A stretch of 6,897 bases of DNA from Deltaproteobacteria bacterium (GTDB lineage Bacteria; Myxococcota_A; UBA9160; SMWR01), in NCBI GenBank assembly GCA_029261905.1, contig JAJDAM010000800.1, forward strand, positions 1-6,897, in the 5' to 3' direction. The notes beneath the pieces were generated by a model. It was not told the DNA's origin. It worked only from the letters and a program-made list of their open reading frames with translations, and searched no databases. The position numbers and the translations under genes were made by a program. Positions 1-5,619 of the stretch are shown one piece after another (position 1 is the stretch's first letter; each line of letters starts with the position of its first letter).

Positions 1-129
1 ACGAACAGCTGGATGAAGATCGAGCGCGGCTACGGAAAGGCGGCCCTCGAAGAGGCCTACCAATCGGTGCTGGGCGGGAAGTCGACCCCGAGTATCGGGC
101 ACGTGCTGTCGGTGTGGGACGACCAATAG
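1..129 (+). CDS. 3' end of an unidentified protein-coding gene (partial, cut by window edge)
   Basis: Frame 1 is open from the first base and stops at TAG 127-129, giving the last 42 residues of a protein. They begin TNSWMKIERGYGK and end SIGHVLSVWDDQ. Third codon positions are overwhelmingly G or C, matching the other genes here, so it is very likely real coding sequence. I do not recognise a family from this tail: it has no Cys, no clear motif and no membrane segment. It converges on the MerR-family gene, with 37 bases between the two stop codons and a hairpin at the MerR end. Its start and function lie outside the window. Confidence 0.65.
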   Translation, partial: TNSWMKIERGYGKAALEEAYQSVLGGKSTPSIGHVLSVWDDQ

Positions 130-158
130 CCGCCGTCGCGACGTGTGGGGTATGGAGA

Positions 159-177
159 GCACCTCCTCAGGAGGTGC
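159..177. terminator. Perfect 19-base palindrome/hairpin at the MerR gene end, possible bidirectional terminator
   Basis: GCACCTCCT-C-AGGAGGTGC is perfectly self-complementary (159-167 with 169-177). The MerR stop codon, TGA on the minus strand at 169-167, sits at its centre, so the last codons of that gene form one arm. It lies between two convergent genes, where a shared terminator is expected. Neither side has a clear T-run, so it would be an atypical intrinsic terminator or an mRNA 3'-end stabiliser. Confidence 0.5.
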
Positions 178-925
178 GTTCGAATTCGTCGGGGCGTACC
201 GGCATTTTCCACGGTAGCTCGCTCGGATCGCCATCGACCGGTTTGCCCGATTCTCGCCTGCGCAGCTGTATCTCGATCGAGCGTTCGCTCAACGCCAGAC
301 GCCGAAATGCCAGGATGACCGGTTCGAAGAGGTAGGTACCTACGATCGCGTAACGAAGGGTCTCGCTCGGGAAGCGGTCTGGGTCCCAACCTTCGGGGAT
401 CTCGAACGACGCCGCATGTTCACCGAGCTCTGCGTAGTTCTTCCAGATCCCTTCCGGGAGCTCGTACGGCCAGACGTGTCCCACCGCGATCATCGCCGCC
501 AACAGCTCCTGAATCTCGGGATCCCCCTCGTCGCGGTGCCAGCCGCGCGCCCGCATCAAATGCTCGAGCGCTGACCACGCCACGCGGTACGCCTCATCCT
601 CTCGGTCCAGTTCGGGAACGTCGCGTTCCGCACGTCGCTCGACTTCGACGCTCTGCACGCCGAGCGCGAGAGAATCCTTGTGTCCCGATTCGGCTTCTGC
701 GATCGCCGACAGCACCCGGCGCAGCGACGCGATCGAAATCCCGGCGCGCTCGCGCAGTGCGCGTATCAACGCCAGATCCTTCAGGTGTTGGTCGCCGTAG
801 CTCGCCTGGTTCTTCGCGGAGCCATCCCCGAGGGGCGTCCCCGCAGACAGCAGCCCTTCCCGGATGTAGTACTTGATGCTCGAAATCGTGACGCCGGAGC
901 GGCTGGCGAGCTCTGAGATCTTCAT
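167..925 (-). CDS. MerR-family transcriptional regulator
   Basis: A 252-residue protein with a typical MerR N-terminal winged helix-turn-helix: MKISELASRSGVTISSIKYY at residues 1-20, then the YIREGLL wing entry, and a second helical region with LKDLALIRALRERAGISIASLRRVL at about 48-72. MerR proteins bind dyads in promoters with stretched spacers and switch transcription by DNA distortion. The C-terminal part (about 105-222) is helical and rich in charged and aromatic residues. It has no Cys cluster for metals, so the ligand is probably organic, but this is inference. ATG 925-923 is chosen because it begins the conserved domain and has AGAGGAT eight bases upstream. The frame stays open further upstream to an ATG at 1057, but that extension would be translated from the inserted repeat element and lacks family similarity. 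The gene is divergent from the carotenoid oxygenase gene and is the obvious candidate regulator for it. The effector is unknown. Confidence 0.9.
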   Translation of the reverse strand: MKISELASRSGVTISSIKYYIREGLLSAGTPLGDGSAKNQASYGDQHLKDLALIRALRERAGISIASLRRVLSAIAEAESGHKDSLALGVQSVEVERRAERDVPELDREDEAYRVAWSALEHLMRARGWHRDEGDPEIQELLAAMIAVGHVWPYELPEGIWKNYAELGEHAASFEIPEGWDPDRFPSETLRYAIVGTYLFEPVILAFRRLALSERSIEIQLRRRESGKPVDGDPSELPWKMPVRPDEFERTS

Positions 926-932
926 TTCGTTT

Positions 933-940
933 GATCCTCT
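933..940 (-). promoter_or_regulatory. MerR ribosome-binding site, which is also one copy of the target-site duplication
   Basis: On the minus strand AGAGGATC precedes the MerR ATG with 8 bases between AGAGGAT and the start codon. The same eight bases (GATCCTCT on +) recur at 1094-1101, just beyond the far end of the inverted-repeat element. The Shine-Dalgarno therefore appears to have been duplicated when the element inserted. Confidence 0.7.
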
Positions 941-965
941 GGTTGTGTCCCGACGTTTGTTGGTG
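941..965 (+). repeat. Left terminal inverted repeat of the MITE-like element
   Basis: This 25-base end is 22/25 identical to the reverse complement of 1068-1092 and 24/25 identical, in the same orientation, to 6770-6794. Confidence 0.8.
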
Positions 966-1067
966 GAAATCGGAAACCCTCTTCTCGACAATGGGATACA
1001 GCTCGTTTTCCCTCCGGCCGCGAAAAGGGGCCAATACGCGTTCTGGTTCGGCCGCATCCGCCAACAT

Positions 1068-1092
1068 CACCAACAATCTTCGGAACACAACC
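1068..1092 (-). repeat. Right terminal inverted repeat of the MITE-like element
   Basis: Read on the minus strand it begins GGTTGTGTTCCGAAG and ends TTGTTGGTG, matching 941-965 at 22 of 25 positions. The bases inside this end also resemble the sequence following the third copy at 6770, with a gapless match of roughly 34 of the next 58 bases by hand count. Confidence 0.8.
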
Positions 1093-1093
1093 C

Positions 1094-1101
1094 GATCCTC
1101 T
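1094..1101. repeat. Second copy of the 8-bp target-site duplication
   Basis: GATCCTCT here repeats 933-940 exactly. Before insertion there would have been a single copy, acting as the MerR ribosome-binding site, with the sequence now at 1102 onward directly upstream of it. Confidence 0.7.
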
Positions 1102-1145
1102 CGATGCAGCTCGAGACGACAATTCGCTCTGCGCACAGACCGGGG

Positions 1146-1178
1146 TTGACTGATTGGATAGCAGGTAGTATCCATAAT
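1146..1178 (+). promoter_or_regulatory. Candidate sigma70-type promoter of the carotenoid oxygenase gene with a stretched spacer
   Basis: TTGACT (1146-1151) is a good -35 element. CATAAT (1173-1178) matches TATAAT at five of six positions. The spacer is 21 bases, longer than the usual 17 and slightly beyond the 19-20 typical of MerR-controlled promoters. The first dyad (1155-1174) lies almost entirely between the two elements, where MerR regulators bind. A start near 1185 would give a leader of about 60 bases. This is a prediction from pattern only. Confidence 0.45.
1155..1174. promoter_or_regulatory. Operator-like dyad 1, TGGATA-N8-TATCCA
   Basis: Perfect 6-bp half-sites TGGATA (1155-1160) and TATCCA (1169-1174) are separated by 8 bases, inside the spacer of the candidate promoter. 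An identical architecture recurs 31 bp downstream. The position in the divergent region makes the adjacent MerR-family protein the leading candidate ligand, which is inferred. Confidence 0.6.
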
Positions 1179-1185
1179 CTCGAAT

Positions 1186-1205
1186 TGGATACCAGTGACT
1201 ATCCA
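1186..1205. promoter_or_regulatory. Operator-like dyad 2, TGGATA-N8-TATCCA
   Basis: TGGATA (1186-1191) and TATCCA (1200-1205) have the same half-sites and the same 8-base spacing as the dyad at 1155-1174 but a different central sequence. The offset of 31 bp is about three helical turns, which would place two bound dimers on the same DNA face. It covers the predicted transcription start and early leader of the oxygenase gene. Confidence 0.6.
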
Positions 1206-1246
1206 TTTGGGTTCCATTTCCCATCCAGCGCCCCGAGGAGACGAGC

Positions 1247-2578
1247 ATGTCCGATGCCAACACCGAACTCCCCTTTTACATGCGCGGCAATCACGCCCCC
1301 GTCGAGCGCGAGGTCACAGCCGACTCATTCGACGTGCAGGGCCAGATCCCGGAACAACTGAGCGGCCTCTACCTGCGAAACGGCCCCAACCCGCCCAACG
1401 GCGACCCCGGTCACTGGTTCCTCGGTGACGGCATGATTCACGGTGTTCGGCTCGAAGGTGGCGAAGCCAAGTCGTACCGAAATCGCTGGGTCCGAACCCG
1501 GCCGTTCAATGGCGATGAAACACCGCGGGTCGGTGAAGACGGCGTTGCCGACTTCACCATCGGCCAGGCCAACACGAACGTCATCGGATACGCGGGCAAG
1601 ATCCTCGCGCTCGTCGAAAGCGGCTTCCCCACCGAGATGACGCCCGAACTCGATACGATCGGCACGACCGACTTCGGCGGAAAGCTCACGGCGCCGTTTA
1701 CCGCGCATCCGAAATTCTGCGCGACGACCGGTGAGATGCTGGCCTTCGGCTACCACTTTGCGCCGCCCTTCGTCGTCTACCACCAGTTCAGCCCGACCGG
1801 CGAGCTTCTGCGCAGTGAGCCGATCGACGTGCCTGCAGCGACGATGATGCACGATTTCGCGATCACCGAAAATCACGTCATCTTCATGGATCTGCCGATC
1901 GTGTTCTCGTCCGAGACCATCGAGGATGGAATGCCCTTCTTGTGGAAGCCTGAGCACGGCGCTCGCCTCGGCGTGATGCCGCGAAGCGGCGGCAACACCG
2001 ACGTCAAGTGGCACGAAATCGACCCGTGTTATGTCTTCCATCCGATGAACGCGTACGAACGGCAGGGCAACATCGTGATGGATGTGGCTCGCTACAACAA
2101 ACTGTGGCAGGCCGGCGGCAACGACTTCGATCAGGCGAAACTGACCCGTTGGACCATCGACCAGACAGGTGGCGGCGTAAAGGAAGAGCCCCTCGACGAC
2201 GTTTCGATCGAATTTCCGCGCATCGATCCCCGACGTGAAGGGTTGAAGCATCGCTTCGGGTACGCGGTGTCGACCGACGCAAGCGACGGCATCGCAACCG
2301 AACGCCTCGTGAAGTACGACCTCGAGAACCAGTCGAGCCAGATCCACGACTTCGGCAATGGACGCACACCGAGCGAAGCCGTGTTCGTTCCGGCGTCAGC
2401 GGATGCGGCTGAAGACGAGGGTTTTCTGCTGCTGTACGTCTACGATGCCGACCGGGACAGCAGCGACTTCGTCGTCCTCGACGCGCAGAACATCGCGAGC
2501 AAGCCGGTGGCGGTCGTCCCGCTGCCGCAGCGCGTGCCGATGGGCTTCCACGGCAACTGGGTGCCGGACGCGAGCTGA
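1247..2578 (+). CDS. Carotenoid cleavage oxygenase family protein (non-haem iron dioxygenase)
   Basis: A 443-residue protein of the carotenoid oxygenase/RPE65/lignostilbene dioxygenase family. These seven-bladed beta-propellers use Fe(II) and O2 to split a conjugated C=C bond into two carbonyl products. The N-terminal signature LYLRNGPNPPNGD (41-53) is followed by HWFLGDGMIHGV (56-67). The four iron His can be placed at H154 (TAHPKF), H202 (MMHDFA), H265 (VFHPMNAYE) and H435 (GFHGNW). Likely second-shell Glu are E124, E322 and E377. The length is slightly short for the family but both ends are intact, the last His lying near the C-terminus as usual. No signal peptide is seen, so it is probably cytoplasmic. 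ATG 1247 has GAGGAG six bases upstream. The residue before E124 is Val. Phenol-binding lignostilbene dioxygenases, as I recall, have Lys there, so an apocarotenoid or other non-phenolic substrate seems likelier. It is divergent from the MerR gene; two dyads precede it and a strong hairpin follows it. Confidence 0.93.
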   Translation: MSDANTELPFYMRGNHAPVEREVTADSFDVQGQIPEQLSGLYLRNGPNPPNGDPGHWFLGDGMIHGVRLEGGEAKSYRNRWVRTRPFNGDETPRVGEDGVADFTIGQANTNVIGYAGKILALVESGFPTEMTPELDTIGTTDFGGKLTAPFTAHPKFCATTGEMLAFGYHFAPPFVVYHQFSPTGELLRSEPIDVPAATMMHDFAITENHVIFMDLPIVFSSETIEDGMPFLWKPEHGARLGVMPRSGGNTDVKWHEIDPCYVFHPMNAYERQGNIVMDVARYNKLWQAGGNDFDQAKLTRWTIDQTGGGVKEEPLDDVSIEFPRIDPRREGLKHRFGYAVSTDASDGIATERLVKYDLENQSSQIHDFGNGRTPSEAVFVPASADAAEDEGFLLLYVYDADRDSSDFVVLDAQNIASKPVAVVPLPQRVPMGFHGNWVPDAS

Positions 2579-2588
2579 ATCGAAATTG

Positions 2589-2616
2589 GACGGGGCGACC
2601 GCAGGGTCGCCCCGTC
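2589..2616. terminator. Strong bidirectional hairpin terminator between convergent genes
   Basis: A perfect 12-bp stem pairs 2589-2600 (GACGGGGCGACC) with 2605-2616 (GGTCGCCCCGTC) around a GCAG loop. It starts 11 bases after the oxygenase stop and 47 bases before the HxlR stop, so it can serve both genes. There is no T-run on the + side; on the minus side the following bases (CAATTT) are mildly T-rich. Confidence 0.75.
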
Positions 2617-2662
2617 GATCGATTCACGCCCGATCATTCGACGTTCTTCTCGCAACCCGACG

Positions 2663-3160
2663 TCAGGTCGTGGTTGCGTCGCGCTTGCCGAAGCGACGTC
2701 GCGTCGCGGGTGCGGCGCCCGGGCCCGGCTCGATCGCGACGTTTCTCATCGACATCGGCTCACCCGCTTCATCTCGAATTGCGAGCGGCGGAATCGGATT
2801 GCCCGTCCGCGTGTCGACGATTCGGACGGGTTCCTTCCCCTCGCCGTAGACCCAGCGGTCCGACCATTGGCGCAGCGACTCGATCACGGTGATCAGGTCG
2901 GCGCCCTTTGCGGTGAGTTCGTAGTGGAAGCGGGTACCGTGCTGTCCGACGTCTACGCGACGCAAGATTTCCTGGTCGACCAGGTTCTCGAGTCGCAGCG
3001 CCAGGATGTTCTTCGAGATCCCGAGGTTTCGCTCGAAGCGGCTGAACGTGCGCGTTCCGAACAGCGCCTCGCGGACGATCAACAACGTCCACCAATCGCC
3101 GAGCACGTCGAGCGATTGGGCGACCGAGCAATTCATGTCGGCGAAGCGCTTCCTTCCCAT
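2663..3160 (-). CDS. HxlR-family winged-helix transcriptional regulator
   Basis: A 165-residue protein with the HxlR signature. CSVAQSLDVLGDWWTLLIVRE (11-31) is followed by FGTRTFSRFERNLGISKNILALRLENLV (34-61), the recognition-helix region, and by the wing with EILRRV and FHYELTAKG (79-87). An amphipathic helix (LITVIESLRQWSDRWVYG) probably dimerises. A 55-residue tail (VRIVDTRTGNPIPPL onward) is seen in longer HxlR proteins and ends in a basic Arg/Lys-rich stretch. Cys11 precedes the first helix, where redox- and quinone-sensing members such as YodB and HypR carry their reactive Cys, so electrophile sensing is plausible but inferred. ATG 3160 is preferred over an in-frame TTG at 3178 because the TTG lies inside an operator-like palindrome; neither has a good Shine-Dalgarno. 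The gene is divergent from the molybdo-enzyme gene, with 92 bases between the starts, and probably controls it and itself. Confidence 0.9.
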   Translation of the reverse strand: MGRKRFADMNCSVAQSLDVLGDWWTLLIVREALFGTRTFSRFERNLGISKNILALRLENLVDQEILRRVDVGQHGTRFHYELTAKGADLITVIESLRQWSDRWVYGEGKEPVRIVDTRTGNPIPPLAIRDEAGEPMSMRNVAIEPGPGAAPATRRRFGKRDATTT

Positions 3161-3168
3161 GCGGGAAG

Positions 3169-3188
3169 CGTAACCCAAATAGGTTGCG
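3169..3188. promoter_or_regulatory. Operator-like imperfect palindrome in the HxlR/molybdo-enzyme divergent promoter region
   Basis: CGTAACC (3169-3175), six bases (3176-3181), then GGTTGCG (3182-3188) are inverted copies matching at 6 of 7 positions. GCGTAAC also recurs directly at 3168-3174 and 3186-3192, and a further AACC lies at 3195-3198, so the region is dense in related half-sites. The palindrome begins nine bases upstream of the chosen HxlR start, consistent with autoregulation. HxlR regulators bind inverted repeats of this general size. No convincing -35/-10 pair could be assigned in either direction. Confidence 0.5.
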
Positions 3189-3252
3189 TAACAAAACCAA
3201 ATTGATCTACCTTGAACAACGCCCCTAAACGCGCCTACCGAGGAGATCCACG

Positions 3253-5511
3253 ATGAGCTCCAACCAATGGCACCCGACCGCCTGCATCCTTTGCGAGTGC
3301 AACTGCGGATTGCAAGTTCAACTCGGCGGTGAAGGCAATCGACACATCACCCGGATCAAAGGCGACAAAGCGCATCCCTCGTCTCAGGGGTACACCTGCC
3401 AGAAGGCATCACGCATCGATCACTACCAGCAGTGCAAAGATCGAGTCACGCAACCGATGCGCCGGCGCGAAGACGGCAGTTTCGAAGCGGTCGACTGGGA
3501 CACCGCGATCTCCGATGTCGCCGCACGTTTTGCCGCCATTCGCGACACCCACGGTGGCCAGAGCATCTTCTACTTCGGCGGCGGCGGCCAGGGCAACCAC
3601 CTGTCTGGCGGTTACGGCCGCGACACCCGCGCGGCACTCGGCAGCAAGTTCAATTCGAACGCACTCGCGCAGGAGAAGACCGGAGAGTTCTGGGTCAACG
3701 GGCGCATGTTCGGCGCCTCGATGCGCGGCGAAATGGAACACACCGAAGTCGCCGTCTTCCTGGGGAAGAACCCGTGGCAATCGCACGGAATGCCGCGCGC
3801 CCGTGCGACGCTGCGCGAGATGAAGAAGGATCCGAACCGCTGCATCATCGTGATCGACCCCCGTCGCTCCGAAACGGCGGAGATCGCCGATATCCACCTG
3901 CGTCCGGCGCCCGGCACCGATGCGTGGCTGCTGCTCGGCATGCTCGGAATCCTGGTCCAGGAAGACCTGATCGCGAAGGACTGGCTCGAAACGCACGCGG
4001 TCGGCCTGGAGCAACTCCTCTCGGTGTTGCGCGAGATTCCCGTCACGGACTACTGCGCGGCCGCCAGCGTCCCCGAAGACGAGGCCCGCGCCGCGGTAGC
4101 CCGAATCGCCGAAGCCAGCAGTGTCGCGATCCACGAAGACCTCGGCGTCCAGATGAATCGCCACTCGACCTTGGTCAGCTACCTCGAAAAACTGTTGTGG
4201 GTGCTCACCGGCAACTTCGCGAACCAGGGCGGGCAGTACATTCCGGCCCCGTTGCTTCCGCTGCTCGGCAGTGGTGCGGTGCAAGGCACGAGCCCGGTCC
4301 TGGGCGCGCCGCTGATCAGCGGCCTGGTGCCGTGCAACATCATCGCGGAAGAGATCCTCACCGATCACCCCGATCGCTATCGCGCGATGCTGATCGAGAG
4401 TGGCAACCCGGTGCACTCGCTGGCCGACAGCCAACGCATGCGCGAGGCGCTGCGCGCACTCGACTTCGTGGTCGTGATCGACATTGCGATGACCGAGACG
4501 GCGCGCGAAGCCGACTACATCCTTCCAGCTTCGACACAGTTCGAAAAATGGGAGGCGACGTTCTTCAATTTCGAGTTCCCGCGCAACTACTTCCACCTGC
4601 GCAAGCCGCTGTTCGAAGCCCCGGAAGGAGTGCTGCCGGAGCCCGAGATCCACGCGCGGCTGGTCGAGGCACTCGGTGGGGGTGCACCGACCGAGACCGT
4701 CGAGGCGCTGCGCGAGGCGGCGAAGGCAGGGCGTGCCCAATTTCGTGCCAAATTCGGTGAGGTGACGGCGGCAAACCCGGGTCTGATGAAGCAGGTTTCG
4801 ACGCTGCTGTATCGGACTCTCGGACCGACGCTACCCGACGGCGCAGCCAGTGCTTCAGCGCTGTGGGCAGCTGCGCAGATGCTCGCGATGAAGGAGCCCG
4901 AGGGCGTCCGGCGGGCTGGGCACGGAAGTGCCGGCGGCGACCCGGGCGACGAATTGTTCGATGCGATTCTCGCGGGCCACTCGGGCATCGTGACCGTCGA
5001 TGACGAACTCGATGCGAACTGGCGGCGGATCCAGGCGCCCGACGGAAAGATCCAACTCGTGATCCCTGAACTGCTCGAGCAGATTGCGGATTTCGCGTCG
5101 GCTCCGGAAAGGGTCACGAGCGACGACTTCCCGTTCGTCCTCTCCGCCGGCGAACGCCGCGACTACACGGCCAACACGATCTTCCGTGACGCCAGCTGGA
5201 GAAAGAAGGACTACTCCGGTGCTCTGCGGATCCATCCCGACGATGCCGCATCACTGGGACTGGTCGAAGGCGGCAACGCCCGCTTGACGACGACGCGCGG
5301 CAGTGCGGTGACGTCCATCGAGATCACCGACCAGATGTATCTCGGGCACGTGTCACTCCCCAACGGCCTGGGCCTCGATGTCACGAGCGAAGACGGAACC
5401 GTCCGCACCGGCGTCGCGCCCAACGAGCTCACGGCCAGCGCTCACAGAGACGACTTCGCGGGCACCCCGTGGCACAAGCTGGTGCCGGTGCGAATCGAAG
5501 CCGTCGCCTGA
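3253..5511 (+). CDS. Molybdopterin-dependent oxidoreductase, [4Fe-4S] DMSO-reductase/formate-dehydrogenase-like superfamily
   Basis: A 752-residue catalytic subunit of the bis-MGD molybdenum/tungsten superfamily. The N-terminal [4Fe-4S] site is C11-x2-C14-x3-C18-x30-C49, followed by the conserved Lys of CQKAS (K51). The large molybdopterin-binding region runs from about 65 to 450, with DWDTAI (81-86), FYFGGGGQGNH (106-116), VFLGKNPWQSHG (168-179), IDPRRSETAE (201-210), RPAPGTDAWLL (217-227) and ESGNPVHS (382-389). The C-terminal dinucleotide-binding domain is at about 625-745 (SAGERRDYTANT, LRIHPDDAASLGL, SLPNGLGLD). There is no twin-arginine signal, so it is cytoplasmic. ATG 3253 has GAGGAG seven bases upstream. 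The sequence around 132-156, where most relatives have a Cys, Sec or Ser metal ligand, contains EKTGEFWVNG and no Cys or Sec. From memory it resembles uncharacterised mycobacterial-type molybdopterin oxidoreductases of similar length. Substrate and redox partner are unknown: no iron-sulfur, cytochrome or flavin subunit gene is adjacent. It is probably controlled by the divergent HxlR protein. Confidence 0.92.
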   Translation: MSSNQWHPTACILCECNCGLQVQLGGEGNRHITRIKGDKAHPSSQGYTCQKASRIDHYQQCKDRVTQPMRRREDGSFEAVDWDTAISDVAARFAAIRDTHGGQSIFYFGGGGQGNHLSGGYGRDTRAALGSKFNSNALAQEKTGEFWVNGRMFGASMRGEMEHTEVAVFLGKNPWQSHGMPRARATLREMKKDPNRCIIVIDPRRSETAEIADIHLRPAPGTDAWLLLGMLGILVQEDLIAKDWLETHAVGLEQLLSVLREIPVTDYCAAASVPEDEARAAVARIAEASSVAIHEDLGVQMNRHSTLVSYLEKLLWVLTGNFANQGGQYIPAPLLPLLGSGAVQGTSPVLGAPLISGLVPCNIIAEEILTDHPDRYRAMLIESGNPVHSLADSQRMREALRALDFVVVIDIAMTETAREADYILPASTQFEKWEATFFNFEFPRNYFHLRKPLFEAPEGVLPEPEIHARLVEALGGGAPTETVEALREAAKAGRAQFRAKFGEVTAANPGLMKQVSTLLYRTLGPTLPDGAASASALWAAAQMLAMKEPEGVRRAGHGSAGGDPGDELFDAILAGHSGIVTVDDELDANWRRIQAPDGKIQLVIPELLEQIADFASAPERVTSDDFPFVLSAGERRDYTANTIFRDASWRKKDYSGALRIHPDDAASLGLVEGGNARLTTTRGSAVTSIEITDQMYLGHVSLPNGLGLDVTSEDGTVRTGVAPNELTASAHRDDFAGTPWHKLVPVRIEAVA

Positions 5512-5525
5512 GCGAGGCTGAATCG

Positions 5526-5545
5526 AGGGCGGCTTCAACCGCCCT
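5526..5545 (+). terminator. Hairpin terminator after the molybdo-enzyme gene
   Basis: AGGGCGG (5526-5532) and CCGCCCT (5539-5545) form a perfect 7-bp GC-rich stem around a CTTCAA loop, 14 bases after the stop codon. It is followed by GTTCG rather than a T-run, so termination may be partial. It suggests the downstream acyltransferase gene is a separate transcription unit. Confidence 0.5.
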
Positions 5546-5595
5546 GTTCGCGCACCCATTCGACCGCCCGGGCCAGCAAGATGCACGTGAACCCG

Positions 5596-5613
5596 TCGCA
5601 GGGTAGCCTGCGA
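5596..5613 (+). other. Small leader hairpin just upstream of the acyltransferase start
   Basis: TCGCAGG (5596-5602) pairs perfectly with CCTGCGA (5607-5613) around GTAG, ending six bases before the preferred ATG at 5620. It lies inside the coding region only if the upstream ATG at 5581 is used. It could influence translation initiation, or it could be chance. Confidence 0.3.
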
Positions 5614-5619
5614 TGCACC

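Larger units (their letters stand above)
941..1093. mobile_element. MITE-like 153-bp non-autonomous element with terminal inverted repeats and 8-bp target duplication
   Basis: The left end (941-965) begins GGTTGTGTCCCGACG and runs to TTGTTGGTG. The reverse complement of 1068-1092 begins GGTTGTGTTCCGAAG and also runs to TTGTTGGTG. The two 25-base ends match at 22 positions. The element is bracketed by an exact 8-bp direct repeat, GATCCTCT, at 933-940 and 1094-1101, as expected from transposition. The right end carries one extra C (1093) outside the repeat. The interior of about 100 bp has no convincing gene and contains two copies of CGGCCGC. Size, inverted ends, target duplication and lack of a transposase fit a miniature inverted-repeat element mobilised in trans. 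An 8-bp duplication occurs in several IS families, so I do not assign one. It lies in the MerR leader and the divergent promoter region. Confidence 0.8.

Noticed and set aside
926..1057. N-terminal extension of the MerR protein to an upstream in-frame ATG (296 residues)
   Set aside because: The extra residues would be encoded by the inserted repeat element and lie before the conserved MKISELASRSG start, which has its own Shine-Dalgarno.
941..1093. Integron attC recombination site
   Set aside because: Size and dyad symmetry are suggestive, but the ends (GTTGTGT) do not fit the GTTRRRY core, and an 8-bp target duplication points to transposition instead.
1325..2347. Minus-strand open frame of 340 codons opposite the oxygenase gene
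   Set aside because: It is antisense to an unmistakable carotenoid oxygenase, has no family motif, and arises from codon bias.
3178..3178. TTG start for the HxlR gene adding six residues
   Set aside because: It lies inside the operator-like palindrome and lacks a Shine-Dalgarno; ATG 3160 fits usual HxlR lengths before the conserved Cys.
3409..4740. Long minus-strand open frame (443 codons) opposite the molybdo-enzyme, and a similar one in another + frame (3432-4760)
   Set aside because: These are shadow frames of a strongly GC-biased gene. Their products are Arg/His-rich and low in complexity, without recognisable domains, while the 3253-5511 frame carries clear family motifs.
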